From positions 1-64,000 of the forward strand of contig JAEUIC010000008.1 in the NCBI GenBank assembly GCA_016795285.1: 64,000 nt of DNA, in the 5' to 3' direction. Every line of letters begins with the position of its first letter. Position 1 is the first letter of the stretch. Shown one piece after another: positions 42,058 to 50,000 of the stretch. This DNA is from Planctomycetota bacterium. Lineage in GTDB: Bacteria > Planctomycetota > B15-G4 > SIAN01. The notes under the pieces were generated by a model. It was not told the DNA's origin. It worked only from the letters and a program-made list of their open reading frames with translations, and made no database searches. A program made the translations under genes and the position numbers.

Positions 42058-42109
42058 GCTGCGAGCGGGTGCTGCGAGCGGGTGCTGCGAGCGGGTGCTG
42101 CGAGCGGGT
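42058..42109. repeat. Perfect 13-bp tandem repeat, four copies
   Basis: GCTGCGAGCGGGT repeated four times without error, about 95 nt before the FG-GAP start. The period is not a multiple of three, so it is in non-coding space. A perfect short tandem repeat in a putative promoter/leader is prone to slippage and could tune expression. Confidence 0.85.
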
Positions 42110-42204
42110 ACGTTGCGACGGCTCGCGGACTGTCCTGAGGAAGCAACTGCGAGGCGCGTGGCCAGCGGCGAGCGGATGGCCGGCGCCGCGCGGTGGAGTC
42201 GTTC

Positions 42205-43890
42205 ATGTCGAACTCCCCGAACTCCCCGAACTCCCCGAACTCCCCGAACTCCCCGAACTCCCCGATCGAGCGCTGCCCGAGTCCGTCGCGCGTCGTTGCA
42301 TGGGGATGGATCGCTCTGTGGGCGGCATTGCCTCGAGCGGCGGCGCAGGACATCGACTGGCAGGCGACCGGCCAAAGCGGGAGCTGGTCCGATCAGGACT
42401 CATTCGGTGGCGCCGTCGATTCGATCGGTGATGTGAATGGTGATGGCGTCACGGACTTCATCGTCGGCGCTCCCTACGAGAACTCGACCAACTACAACTT
42501 CGCAATCGGTGCGGCCTACGTCGTATCGGGTGTTGACGGCGCGCATCTGCGCTGGCACCAAGGTCCAGCGCGTGACTCGTACTTCGGCGGTGCGGTGGCT
42601 GGTGGCGGCGACTTCGATGGGGACGGCATCGATGACTACGTCGTTGGCGCCTACCTCGACGACCCCGGGGTCGGCTACGTCGATCGCGGCACCGTGTCGG
42701 TCTATTCCGGGGCGAGCGGCGCGCTGCTGCACTTCCTGGTGGGCGAGACGGTGGGCGACAACTTCGGGATCGTTGTCGCAACGCTTGGCGACCTCGACGG
42801 CGACGGACGCGCGGAGTTCGGGGCGGGGGCGCGCTTCTATGCGAACGGGAAGAAGGGGCACGCCGGGCGCGCCTACGTCTTCTCCGGCGCGACGGGCCAG
42901 CTGCTGTGGAACAAGACCGGTGCCGCCCCTGGTGATCAGAAGTGCGTCGTCATCCCGATGGGGGACTACAACGGCGATGGCGTGCCGGAGGTGGGGATCG
43001 GGGCTCCAGGAGCTGGCCCAGTGAACGAGGGCACGTTCGAGATCTGCGATGGTCTGAGCGGTACCGCGCTCCACACCTTGAAGGGTGAAGCGGCGGCCGA
43101 CGCTTTCGGGGCTCGCGCCGTGAACCTTGGAGATATTGGCGGTGACGGCGTCGCGGAGTTCATGGTCAGCGCGTACGCCCACTCGAGCGTCTTTGGTTTT
43201 GGTGGCCGCGTCTATGTCTTCGACGGAGCGACGCGGTCGTTGCAGTACCAGTACGACGGAGAGTGGCCGAATGCGAAGCTCGGCGAGCAGCTCCTATTCC
43301 GAGGCGGCTGCGACGTCAATGGCGATGGCTGGAGGGACTTCCTCACGTTCCAGCTCGCCGATGGGCGCCACGGGAACGACCAGCCAACGGGCCATCTGCA
43401 TTCCGGTCGAACGGGTCGAGTTCTTTTCGACTTCCGGACCTTGGACCTCTACGGCGCATTGGGGCAGATTGCCTACGCATCGAGCTCCGCCGGCGACGTG
43501 AACGGCGACGGCATCGACGACCTGATCCTCGGCGACCCAGCTTGGAGCGGCGCCGGCTACAGCGGCGCCGGGCGCGCGACGCTCCATCTCGGGCGCGAGC
43601 TCTTCGTGCAGGCCGACCACGAGTTCTACGACGCGAACGACACCGCGCGCATTCGCGTCACCGGCGGCGAGCCGGGCAAGCTGGCGCTGTTGGCAGTGGT
43701 CGAGATCGGGGGCGTGCCGCTCTTCGAGACCGCTGCATTGCAGGCGCTGAACAGCTTCGGCGAGCTCACCTTCGTCGACTCCGTGCCGCCCGGCTTCGCC
43801 GGCCTCACCCTCACCTTCCAGGCCTTCGCGTTGCGAAAGAGCGGCGGCAAGCTCGCCGTCTCCTCGACCGACCAGATCACGCTCCGCTGA
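42205..43890 (+). CDS. Exported FG-GAP beta-propeller protein with NSP repeats
   Basis: 561 residues. The ATG at 42205 has GGAG six bases upstream. Six NSP triplets follow, then a signal-like segment (VVAWGWIALWAALPRAAAQ). The mature protein has seven FG-GAP repeats with calcium-type motifs such as GDVNGDGVTDFIVGAPYE, GDFDGDGIDDYVVGAYLDD and GDVNGDGIDDLILGDPAW, one full propeller, then a beta-sandwich tail. Likely cell-surface adhesion or binding. Base composition is visibly less GC-rich than its neighbours (about 62-67% against 73% in sampled 60-base lines), which suggests recent transfer or different selection. Confidence 0.85.
   Translation: MSNSPNSPNSPNSPNSPNSPIERCPSPSRVVAWGWIALWAALPRAAAQDIDWQATGQSGSWSDQDSFGGAVDSIGDVNGDGVTDFIVGAPYENSTNYNFAIGAAYVVSGVDGAHLRWHQGPARDSYFGGAVAGGGDFDGDGIDDYVVGAYLDDPGVGYVDRGTVSVYSGASGALLHFLVGETVGDNFGIVVATLGDLDGDGRAEFGAGARFYANGKKGHAGRAYVFSGATGQLLWNKTGAAPGDQKCVVIPMGDYNGDGVPEVGIGAPGAGPVNEGTFEICDGLSGTALHTLKGEAAADAFGARAVNLGDIGGDGVAEFMVSAYAHSSVFGFGGRVYVFDGATRSLQYQYDGEWPNAKLGEQLLFRGGCDVNGDGWRDFLTFQLADGRHGNDQPTGHLHSGRTGRVLFDFRTLDLYGALGQIAYASSSAGDVNGDGIDDLILGDPAWSGAGYSGAGRATLHLGRELFVQADHEFYDANDTARIRVTGGEPGKLALLAVVEIGGVPLFETAALQALNSFGELTFVDSVPPGFAGLTLTFQAFALRKSGGKLAVSSTDQITLR
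42211..42264. repeat. 9-bp in-frame tandem repeat, six copies
   Basis: AACTCCCCG six times without a mismatch, directly after the ATGTCG at 42205, encoding (Asn-Ser-Pro)6 before the signal segment. Copy-number changes would keep the frame and vary the N-terminus length. On the opposite strand the same tract would read as GEF repeats, so only this strand is used. Confidence 0.95.
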
Positions 43891-44211
43891 TCGTCATCGC
43901 GCCGGCCGCGTGCAACGCGGATCGGCCGGAGCAGGCGCGACTGGTCACGAAATGCCCGAGACGTCACACGACGGTGACGTCGACGCGTCGCGAGCGCTCT
44001 TTTGGCCCGCCGCGCCGGCGTCGTCGCCGTGATCGATCTGGCACCGCGGTTGCCAAGGAGATCGATGCAACGTCACGGCACGCCGCGCTCTTGCCCCCGC
44101 ATCGCGGCGGATCGTGATCGGGCGGAGCAGCCGTCCGGTCGGATGCCGGCCGGCTGCTCCGCCTTGCTTCTTCGTCGGTGCCTCTCGCCTCACGTTCCGC
44201 GTCACCGCGCT
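43891..44211. other. Intergenic stretch between convergent genes
   Basis: No gene is supported. It is the 3' tail of the FG-GAP gene and the 3' end of the minus-strand membrane gene. Its only clear structure is the 13-bp stem hairpin at 44121-44163. Some short frames exist but have no ribosome site or recognisable product. Confidence 0.6.
44121..44163 (+). terminator. Intrinsic terminator downstream of FG-GAP gene
   Basis: Arms GGCGGAGCAGCCG (44121-44133) and CGGCTGCTCCGCC (44151-44163), perfect 13-bp stem, 17-base loop, followed by TTGCTTCTT on the plus strand. 230 nt after the FG-GAP stop and 49 nt before the end of the convergent gene at 44212. Confidence 0.75.
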
Positions 44212-44550
44212 TCACCGCGCCGCGGAGTCGCTCCACGCGAAGACCCATGCGTGCAGCACGATGGCGGCGATGGCCAGCAGGACGATCTGCACGACGAGCC
44301 CGCGGTAGCGGCGCACCGTCCGCCAGCTGAGCGCGCGCAAGAGCAGCAGCACGCCGTGGGACTTCAGCAGCCGGGCGAGCTGCTGCTCGCGCGGCGGCAG
44401 CGGCGCGCCGGGGCGCGCGAGGTCGCGCAGCGTGAAGAACGTGGCCAGCAGCGACTGCAGCGCTAGCGCCCCCAGCACGCCGCCGAGCAGCCAGCGGAAG
44501 CTCACGTAAGGCTCGACGTGCGTCGAGAGCCAGTCGAGGAGCGCGCCCAT
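44212..44550 (-). CDS. Small two-helix membrane protein
   Basis: 112 residues. Two hydrophobic segments: FRWLLGGVLGALALQSLLAT and RGLVVQIVLLAIAAIVLHAW, joined by a basic loop with LARLLKSHGVLLLLRALSW. It starts 14 nt after the preceding gene on the same strand. Function unknown; the basic loop points to a cytoplasmic face. Together with the neighbour it looks like a small membrane-associated pair. Confidence 0.6.
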   Translation of the reverse strand: MGALLDWLSTHVEPYVSFRWLLGGVLGALALQSLLATFFTLRDLARPGAPLPPREQQLARLLKSHGVLLLLRALSWRTVRRYRGLVVQIVLLAIAAIVLHAWVFAWSDSAAR

Positions 44551-44564
44551 CGCGGTCGCTCCGC

Positions 44565-44957
44565 TCAGCCGGCGCCCAAGCGCTGGCGCATCCAGAGGTA
44601 GAGCAGCGAGACCAGCGCCATCAGCACGACGAAGGCGAGCGTCCAGCGCAGCGCGACCAGCTTCCAGTAGATCTCGCGTTGGAGGCGCGCCTCGAGCAGC
44701 TTCTCGATCTCGACCAGCTTCAGGTCGATCCGCTTCTCGATCACGTCGAGGAAGGCGGCCGCCTCGGCGCGCGCCTTCTGCAGCGTCTCGTCGGCCAGGC
44801 CACCCGCCAGCGTGCGCGCCGCCTGCAGCTTCGCCTCGACGTAGGCGTCGACCTCGTCCTTGGCGGCGCGGCCCGCATCGCTCGCCAGCAGCGCCTTCGG
44901 GTCCTTCAGCAGCGCGAGTCCGTCGCGCAGCTTCTTCACCGAGTCCATGAGTCCCAC
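44565..44957 (-). CDS. Coiled-coil protein with C-terminal membrane helix
   Basis: 130 residues. Helical body with KDEVDAYVEAKLQAARTLAG and DLKLVEIEKLLEARLQREIY, then a single membrane helix RWTLAFVVLMALVSLLYLWM near the C-terminus. The start is a GTG at 44957 with GGGAG five bases upstream; an ATG three codons in is equally plausible. No catalytic motif. Operon with the following small membrane gene. Confidence 0.6.
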   Translation of the reverse strand: MGLMDSVKKLRDGLALLKDPKALLASDAGRAAKDEVDAYVEAKLQAARTLAGGLADETLQKARAEAAAFLDVIEKRIDLKLVEIEKLLEARLQREIYWKLVALRWTLAFVVLMALVSLLYLWMRQRLGAG

Positions 44958-45173
44958 GGTGGCTCCCTCCGATCTGCCGCTTCGCACCGTGTTGCGCACG
45001 CTAGCGGCGGCGCGGGTCGTCGCGCGATGGGGGCGGTGGAGGCGAGCAGCGGTGGCGAGCGGGGCGCTCGTCGGCAACCAGCGGCGACTGCGAGCGGCAG
45101 AGCCAGCGACGGAAGGAGCGGCCGAGCGGCCGACCCGAGAAGAGCGAAGGGATACCAACGAGAGATCGAGAAG

Positions 45174-45251
45174 TGGCGAGGGTGATGGGACTTGAACCCA
45201 CGACCTCCAACGTGACAGGCTGGCGCTCTAAACCAGCTGAGCTACACCCCC
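45174..45251 (-). tRNA. tRNA-Asp (GTC)
   Basis: Minus strand. The acceptor stem GGGGGTG/CACCCTC pairs with one GU, discriminator G is typical of Asp, and CCA is encoded. Anticodon loop CTGTCAC gives GTC; stem CCAGC/GTTGG. D arm AGCTGGTTTAGAGC; T arm GTGGG-TTCAAGT-CCCAT. Lies between the membrane pair and the PTPS gene. Confidence 0.96.
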
Positions 45252-45554
45252 GCCGTCGATCTCTTGCTTGTCTTGCTTTGCTCGTTCACTCGCTCCGGCC
45301 GTGGCGCGGTGAAGCGCTCTCAAGGGGCGGGCCACCCGGTGAGGGGGCCGACCGTCCTGCGGCCGAAACGAGCGCGGGGAACATAGAGCGCGACCCGCGG
45401 CCGTGCAACAGGTTGGCGGCGCTCCGGCTCGCGAGTCGGCAAGGAGTTCCACCGCCGCGGCTCGCCGGCCGACCTCATCCGGCGCCAACTCGGCGGCGAG
45501 CGGCGCCGCGCCCCCTCCGTAAGATCGCGCCTCCTCCAACCGAAAGGACGACCG
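45252..45554. other. Intergenic region upstream of tRNA-Asp and the PTPS gene
   Basis: I see no gene here. It must hold the promoters of the minus-strand tRNA-Asp and the plus-strand PTPS gene. A possible -10 (TAAGAT at 45520-45525) lies 30 nt before the TTG start at 45555 with no clear -35. Nothing else stands out. Confidence 0.5.
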
Positions 45555-46118
45555 TTGCCCCGACCCGCCCCAGGTTCCGCTCGCTCGAACGACGCCGCGC
45601 CCGTGCTCGACATCACCCGACGGGTCGAGTTCGCGGCGGCGCACCGCCTCCATCGCCCCGACCTCTCCGACGCCGCCAACGCCCGCCTCTACGGGCCGTG
45701 CGCGCACAAGGGGGGGCACGGCCACAACTACGTGCTCGAGGTGACGCTGCGCGGCCAGGTCGACCCGGCGACCGGGATGGTGATCGACCTGAAGGAGCTG
45801 AAGGCGGTCATGGAGCGCGAGGTGGTCGCCAAGTGCGACCATCGCAACCTGAACCTCGATCCCGACTTCCTGCGCGGCGTGATCCCGACCGCCGAGAACG
45901 TGGCGGTCGGCTGCTGGCGCGTCCTCGAGCGGCGGCTGCCGGCGGGCCTGCTCCATCGGGTGCGCCTCTACGAGTCGCCGCGCAAATTCGTCGATTTCTA
46001 CGGCGCGAGCGCGCCGCGTAACGCGGGGGTGCCGCTTGCCGGCGCGGCGGCGAACGGGGCCGTGCGCACGCCTCCCGGCGCCACGCCGCAGAGCCGCCGC
46101 CCGCGGGGGGTGCGGTGA
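45555..46118 (+). CDS. 6-pyruvoyl-tetrahydropterin synthase/QueD-family protein
   Basis: 187 residues. Zn ligands His30 (EFAAAHRLH), His55 and His57 (GGHGHNY); catalytic Cys49 in YGPCAHKGGHGHNY; DHRNLNLD and RVRLYESP supply the catalytic Asp/His and Glu. The wording from RLYGPC through DHRNLN is closer to the eukaryote-type PTPS than to the typical short QueD. The start is a TTG with AAAGGA six bases upstream. A 35-residue Pro/Arg-rich tail is unusual. It overlaps an SDR gene (GTGA), which suggests tetrahydropterin rather than queuosine synthesis. Confidence 0.88.
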   Translation: MPRPAPGSARSNDAAPVLDITRRVEFAAAHRLHRPDLSDAANARLYGPCAHKGGHGHNYVLEVTLRGQVDPATGMVIDLKELKAVMEREVVAKCDHRNLNLDPDFLRGVIPTAENVAVGCWRVLERRLPAGLLHRVRLYESPRKFVDFYGASAPRNAGVPLAGAAANGAVRTPPGATPQSRRPRGVR

Positions 46119-46855
46119 CGTCCGCGCGACCGGATTCCCGGCTCGCCGCGCCGGTCGCCTTCATCACGGGCGCCGGACGCGGCATCGGCCGCGCGGTGGC
46201 GCTACGGTTCGCGAAGGCGGGCTACGCGGTCGCCTGCTTCGCGCGCAGCGCCGACGAGGTCGAGGCGACCGTGGCGGCGGTCACCGCGGCGGGCGGCCGT
46301 GGGCTCGCGCTGCGCGGCGACGTCGCGGACGAGGCGCAGATCGAGGCGGCGGTGGCGCGCGCCGATTCGGAATTCGGCGGCATCGACGTGCTGGTGAACA
46401 ACGCCGGGCTCTTCCGCGTCCGGCCGCTCGAGGAGCTCGACACGGCGACCTGGCGTGCGCTGCTCGAGACCAACTTGAGCGGGCCCTTCTTCGCCACGCG
46501 CGCGGTGGTGCGCGCGATGAAGGCGCGCGGCCGCGGGCGGGCGATCGTCAACGTCTCCTCCGAGGCGGGGAAGACCGGCTTCGCCGGTTCGACCGGCTAC
46601 TGCGCCACCAAGTACGGCCTCTGCGGTTTCGGCGACGCGCTGCGCGAGGAGCTGCGCGGCCGCGGCATCGCGGTGCTGAACGTCCTGCCGGGGCAGGTCG
46701 ACACGCGCGCGTGGGACGACTGCGGGCTCGACCTCGCGCGGGTCGGGATCCGGCGCGAGCGGATGATGCGTCCCGAAGCGGTCGCCGACGCGATCGTCCA
46801 CGCGGTCCTCGCCGAGGGAGCGGTCGCAGAAGAGCTGCTGCTCAAGCCGCTGTGA
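46115..46855 (+). CDS. Short-chain dehydrogenase/reductase
   Basis: 246 residues. Cofactor motif FITGAGRGIGRAVALRFA, NNAGLFRV, catalytic Ser in NVSSEAGK and TyrxxxLys in YCATKYG. Classical SDR fold; similar to FabG-type oxoacyl-ACP reductases but also to sepiapterin/pteridine reductases. GTG start overlaps the PTPS stop by four bases, so the pair is translated together; this makes pteridine reduction a good guess. Its own stop overlaps the following lipoprotein start. Confidence 0.85.
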   Translation: MTSARPDSRLAAPVAFITGAGRGIGRAVALRFAKAGYAVACFARSADEVEATVAAVTAAGGRGLALRGDVADEAQIEAAVARADSEFGGIDVLVNNAGLFRVRPLEELDTATWRALLETNLSGPFFATRAVVRAMKARGRGRAIVNVSSEAGKTGFAGSTGYCATKYGLCGFGDALREELRGRGIAVLNVLPGQVDTRAWDDCGLDLARVGIRRERMMRPEAVADAIVHAVLAEGAVAEELLLKPL

Positions 46856-48069
46856 TGGCGACGTCGCGACCGTTCGTTGCGCTGGCGCTGCTGGCGTCGC
46901 TCGCCGTCGCGGGTTGCGAGGACGGGCCGGCCCCGCCGCTCTTCGCGCGCCTCGACAGGCCGGCAGTCGAGCCGTCGATCCTCAATTTCGGGCGAATGGA
47001 GCCGCGCTTCATCGAGGTGTGCGGCGACGCGCGGCCCGCGGTCGAGGTGACGGCGGGCAAGCCGCTCTACTTCGAGCTGCCGTCGCTGCACGCCACCGCG
47101 TGGCTCGACGTCGCCGTCGCGGCGCTGCCGGACGGAAACTCCCCGCCACCGGGGGTGGACGGAAACTCCCCGGCACCGCGCGGCGCATCGCTGCTGCCGG
47201 CCGTGCGGCTGCGCGTCGAGCGGGCCGATCGCGCGGGGGCGGTGAGCGGCGGGGCTCGCGAGGTGCTCTACGACGCGCTCCCGTCGCCGGGTCGTCCGCC
47301 CGCGTTCGGGTGGGGCGAAGCGCGCATCGAGTTGCGGCCGCCTCGCGATCGCGCCCATGAACTCCACGAGCTGCTCCTCACCGCGGAGCTGGCCGAGCCG
47401 CTCCCGGCCGGTGCGACGCCACCGAAGCTGCTGATCGCCGTGCCGCGCCTCGCCGAGCGCGCCTTCGCCGACGGGTTGCCGGCGAGCTGGATCGAGTGGC
47501 GTTGCGAGCTGCCGCCGGCGGAGCTGCTGCCGTCCGCCGCCGAGCTCGAGCAGTTGCTGGCCGCGGCGGGCGCGCAGTTGCTGCCGATCCCGACCGGAGC
47601 GTCCGCGCCGCCCTCGCCCCTGCCCGAACTCGCCGCCTTGCCGTGGTCGGCCCACTACGAGGCGCAGCGCTTCGGCACGGGCGCCTCCTCGCTGCCGCCC
47701 TACGACCGCGCGGTGCCGCTCGATCGGTGGGTCCGCTTCGACGGAGCGGCGGCGGCGGGGCCGGTCGCCACCGCGCTGCCCGAGCTCGCCGCATGGGGCG
47801 AAACGGTGCTGGCCGAGCGGCAGCGCCAGCTCGGCGAGCATCGGCTGTTCGAGGAGATCGCGCGGCCGCGCCACGTGCCGCTCCACGTCGCGCTGGTCAC
47901 GCGCCAGCCGACCGCGCCGGCGCTCGCCGCGCTGCGCCGCCTCGCGGGCCACGTCGCCGCGAACGAACTCGCCCTGCGCACCTGGCTCGACGTCACCTTC
48001 GTCGCCGCCGACGGCGCCGAGCTCCGCTTCCGCCGCCGCCCCGCGATCGCGCCGCACGACCACGGCTGA
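46855..48069 (+). CDS. Predicted lipoprotein carrying an in-frame repeat insertion
   Basis: 404 residues. Signal with lipobox VAGC at about 18-21 (ALALLASLAVAGCEDG). A beta-rich part starts VEPSILNFGRMEPRFIEVCG. At about residues 93-108 a duplicated DGNSP segment comes from a 27-bp repeat present in the DNA. The rest is Ala/Leu/Arg-rich with no recognised domain. It overlaps the SDR stop (TGATG), so it is the third gene of the pterin-type operon. Function unknown. The repeat insertion keeps frame and is described separately. Confidence 0.65.
   Translation: MATSRPFVALALLASLAVAGCEDGPAPPLFARLDRPAVEPSILNFGRMEPRFIEVCGDARPAVEVTAGKPLYFELPSLHATAWLDVAVAALPDGNSPPPGVDGNSPAPRGASLLPAVRLRVERADRAGAVSGGAREVLYDALPSPGRPPAFGWGEARIELRPPRDRAHELHELLLTAELAEPLPAGATPPKLLIAVPRLAERAFADGLPASWIEWRCELPPAELLPSAAELEQLLAAAGAQLLPIPTGASAPPSPLPELAALPWSAHYEAQRFGTGASSLPPYDRAVPLDRWVRFDGAAAAGPVATALPELAAWGETVLAERQRQLGEHRLFEEIARPRHVPLHVALVTRQPTAPALAALRRLAGHVAANELALRTWLDVTFVAADGAELRFRRRPAIAPHDHG
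47130..47178. repeat. In-frame 27-bp repeat pair inside a lipoprotein gene
   Basis: Two units at 47130 and 47157, 27 bases apart (nine codons), each starting GGACGGAAACTCCCCG and going on to CACCG. Read in the gene's frame they give DGNSPPPGV and DGNSPAPRG. The same unit with one base changed occurs at 53007 in another gene, also in frame. It resembles an inserted mobile palindromic unit. Confidence 0.85.
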
Positions 48070-48149
48070 CGCGCCGTCGCGCGCTCGATCCGCCGGCTCC
48101 GCTCCGCTCGCCCCCGCGTCCGCTCCTCCTCCCGCTTCCCGCAGCAGGC

Positions 48150-49763
48150 ATGCACCGCCCGATGGCCCACGAATTCGAACGCCGCCGCACCTTCGCGATC
48201 ATCTCCCACCCCGACGCCGGCAAGACGACGCTCACCGAGCGGCTGCTCCTCTACGGCGGCGCGATCCAGCTGGCCGGCTCGGTGACGGCGCGGAAGAACC
48301 AGCGGCAGACCACCTCCGACTGGATGGAGCTCGAGCGGCAGCGCGGCATCTCGATCAGCTCGACGGTGCTGCAGTTCGAGTACCGCGACTGGATGGTGAA
48401 CCTGCTCGACACGCCGGGCCACCGCGACTTCAGCGAGGACACCTACCGCGTGCTGATGGCGGTCGACGCCGCGGTGATGGTGATCGACGCCGGCAAGGGG
48501 ATCGAGAGCCAGACGCGCAAGCTCTTCGAGGTCTGCCGCCGCCGCGGCGTGCCGATCTTCACCTTCATGAACAAGCTCGATCGCCCGTCGCGCGATCCGC
48601 TCGCGCTGCTCGACCAGCTCGAGGAGGTGCTCGGCCTCCATTCGGCGCCGGTCAACTGGCCGCTCGGCTCGGGCGCCGACTTCCGCGGCCTCTTCGATCG
48701 CCGCTCGCGGCAGGTCCACTTCTTCGAGCGGACGCCGGGCGGCACCTACCGCGCGCCGGTCTCGATCCACGGGCTCGACGATCCCGAGGTGGTGGCGAAG
48801 CTCGCGCCCGAGGTGCACGCGAAGGTGGTGGAGGAGCTCGCGCTGCTCGATGGCGCCGGGTCGGGCTTCGACCTCGACAAGGTGCTCGGCGGCACGCTGA
48901 CGCCCGTCTTCTTCGGCAGCGCGGTGAACAACTTCGGCGTGCAGCTGCTGCTCGACAGCTTCTGCGAGATGGCGCCGGCGCCGCGGCCGCGCGTGGCGAG
49001 CGGGCGCACCGTCGATCCCGCCGCGCCCGGCTTCTCCGGCTTCATCTTCAAGATCCAGGCGAACATGGATCCGAACCACCGCGATCGCCTCGCCTTCCTG
49101 CGCATCTGCAGCGGCAAGTTCGAGCGCGACATGCAGGTGGTCCACACGCGCACGCAGGAGAAGATCCGGCTGGCGAGCTCCCACAAGGTCTTCGGCCGCG
49201 ATCGCGAGACGGTCGACCTGGCGTGGCCGGGCGACGTGATCGGCCTGATCGGGCGCGACGGCTTCCAGATCGGCGACACGCTGGCCGAGGACCCGACGCT
49301 CGCGTTCGACTCGATCCCCGCCTTCCTGCCCGAGTGCTTCGCCTTCCTCCACAGCGGGAGCCCCTCGCAGGCCAAGCGGTTCGGCAAGGGGATCGAGCAG
49401 CTGCTGCAGGAGGGCGTGGTGCAGTCGTTCCTGGTCGAGGGGACGACGCAGCGAGTGCTGCTGCTCGGCGCGGTCGGTCCGCTGCAGTTCGAGGTGGTGC
49501 AGTATCGGCTGCAGTCGGAGTACGGCGCCGAGTCGCGCATCGAGCGTGCCCCGTGGTCGGTGCTGCGCTGGATCGAGAGCGGGACGGTGACGCAGGAGGA
49601 GCTGCCGGGCGGGGCGCGCCTCGCCGTCGATTCGCACGGGCAGCGCGTGGCGCTCTTCAACGACGCGTGGAGCTGCGACTACTTCGCGGGGCGCAAGCCC
49701 GAGGTGAAGCTGTCGGTCCTGCCGGCGGCGGCGTTCCGCGGCGCGGTCGAGCGCAAGGGGTGA
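48150..49763 (+). CDS. prfC: Peptide chain release factor 3
   Basis: 537 residues, usual length. Translational GTPase that recycles RF1/RF2 from the ribosome. G motifs: SHPDAGKTTLTE, RGISISSTVL, DTPGHRDF, FMNKLDR. Domain II with SGFIFKIQANMDPNHRDRLA; C-terminal LLGAVGPLQFEVVQYRLQSE and NDAWSCDYFAGRKPEV. The start is ATG at 48150 (MHRPMAHEF); ATG at 48162 is also possible. The end has a 14-bp duplication (GCGCAAGGGGTGA twice) just past the stop. Standalone. Confidence 0.96.
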   Translation: MHRPMAHEFERRRTFAIISHPDAGKTTLTERLLLYGGAIQLAGSVTARKNQRQTTSDWMELERQRGISISSTVLQFEYRDWMVNLLDTPGHRDFSEDTYRVLMAVDAAVMVIDAGKGIESQTRKLFEVCRRRGVPIFTFMNKLDRPSRDPLALLDQLEEVLGLHSAPVNWPLGSGADFRGLFDRRSRQVHFFERTPGGTYRAPVSIHGLDDPEVVAKLAPEVHAKVVEELALLDGAGSGFDLDKVLGGTLTPVFFGSAVNNFGVQLLLDSFCEMAPAPRPRVASGRTVDPAAPGFSGFIFKIQANMDPNHRDRLAFLRICSGKFERDMQVVHTRTQEKIRLASSHKVFGRDRETVDLAWPGDVIGLIGRDGFQIGDTLAEDPTLAFDSIPAFLPECFAFLHSGSPSQAKRFGKGIEQLLQEGVVQSFLVEGTTQRVLLLGAVGPLQFEVVQYRLQSEYGAESRIERAPWSVLRWIESGTVTQEELPGGARLAVDSHGQRVALFNDAWSCDYFAGRKPEVKLSVLPAAAFRGAVERKG

Positions 49764-49897
49764 GCGCAAGGGGTGAGCGCGAGCGTCCCGCGCGCGAGGG
49801 CGAACTCTCGGGAGCCGCGTCGCGCCGCCACCGTCGAGCCGAGCGGAACGATCTTCCCGCCGCGTCGTGAGGCGGGGCGGGCGGCGCCGCGAATCGC

Positions 49898-49912
49898 GAC
49901 TATCATCCCCGC
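49898..49912 (+). promoter_or_regulatory. Candidate -10 region before ASPIC/UnbV gene
   Basis: CGACTATCATCCCCG lies about 95 nt before the start at 50001 and matches the recurring CTAYCRT-CCCGCC box. Its distance from the start is larger than in the other cases. Confidence 0.35.
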
Positions 49913-50000
49913 CGCTCGCTTCGACTCCTTGATCCGAGCGCCGCCGCTGGACGAGACGGCTCCGTGTCCGTGCTCCACGAGCCGCACGAGGTGCACTCCG

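Noticed and set aside
42058..42264. Insertion sequence remnants
   Set aside because: Simple tandem repeats without terminal inverted repeats or transposase coding.
38952..42353. Very long minus-strand open frame opposite the ABC and S41 genes
   Set aside because: Shadow frame caused by high GC; translation is Arg/Glu/Gln-rich and reads the NSP repeat as EFG repeats; the plus-strand genes have clear motifs.
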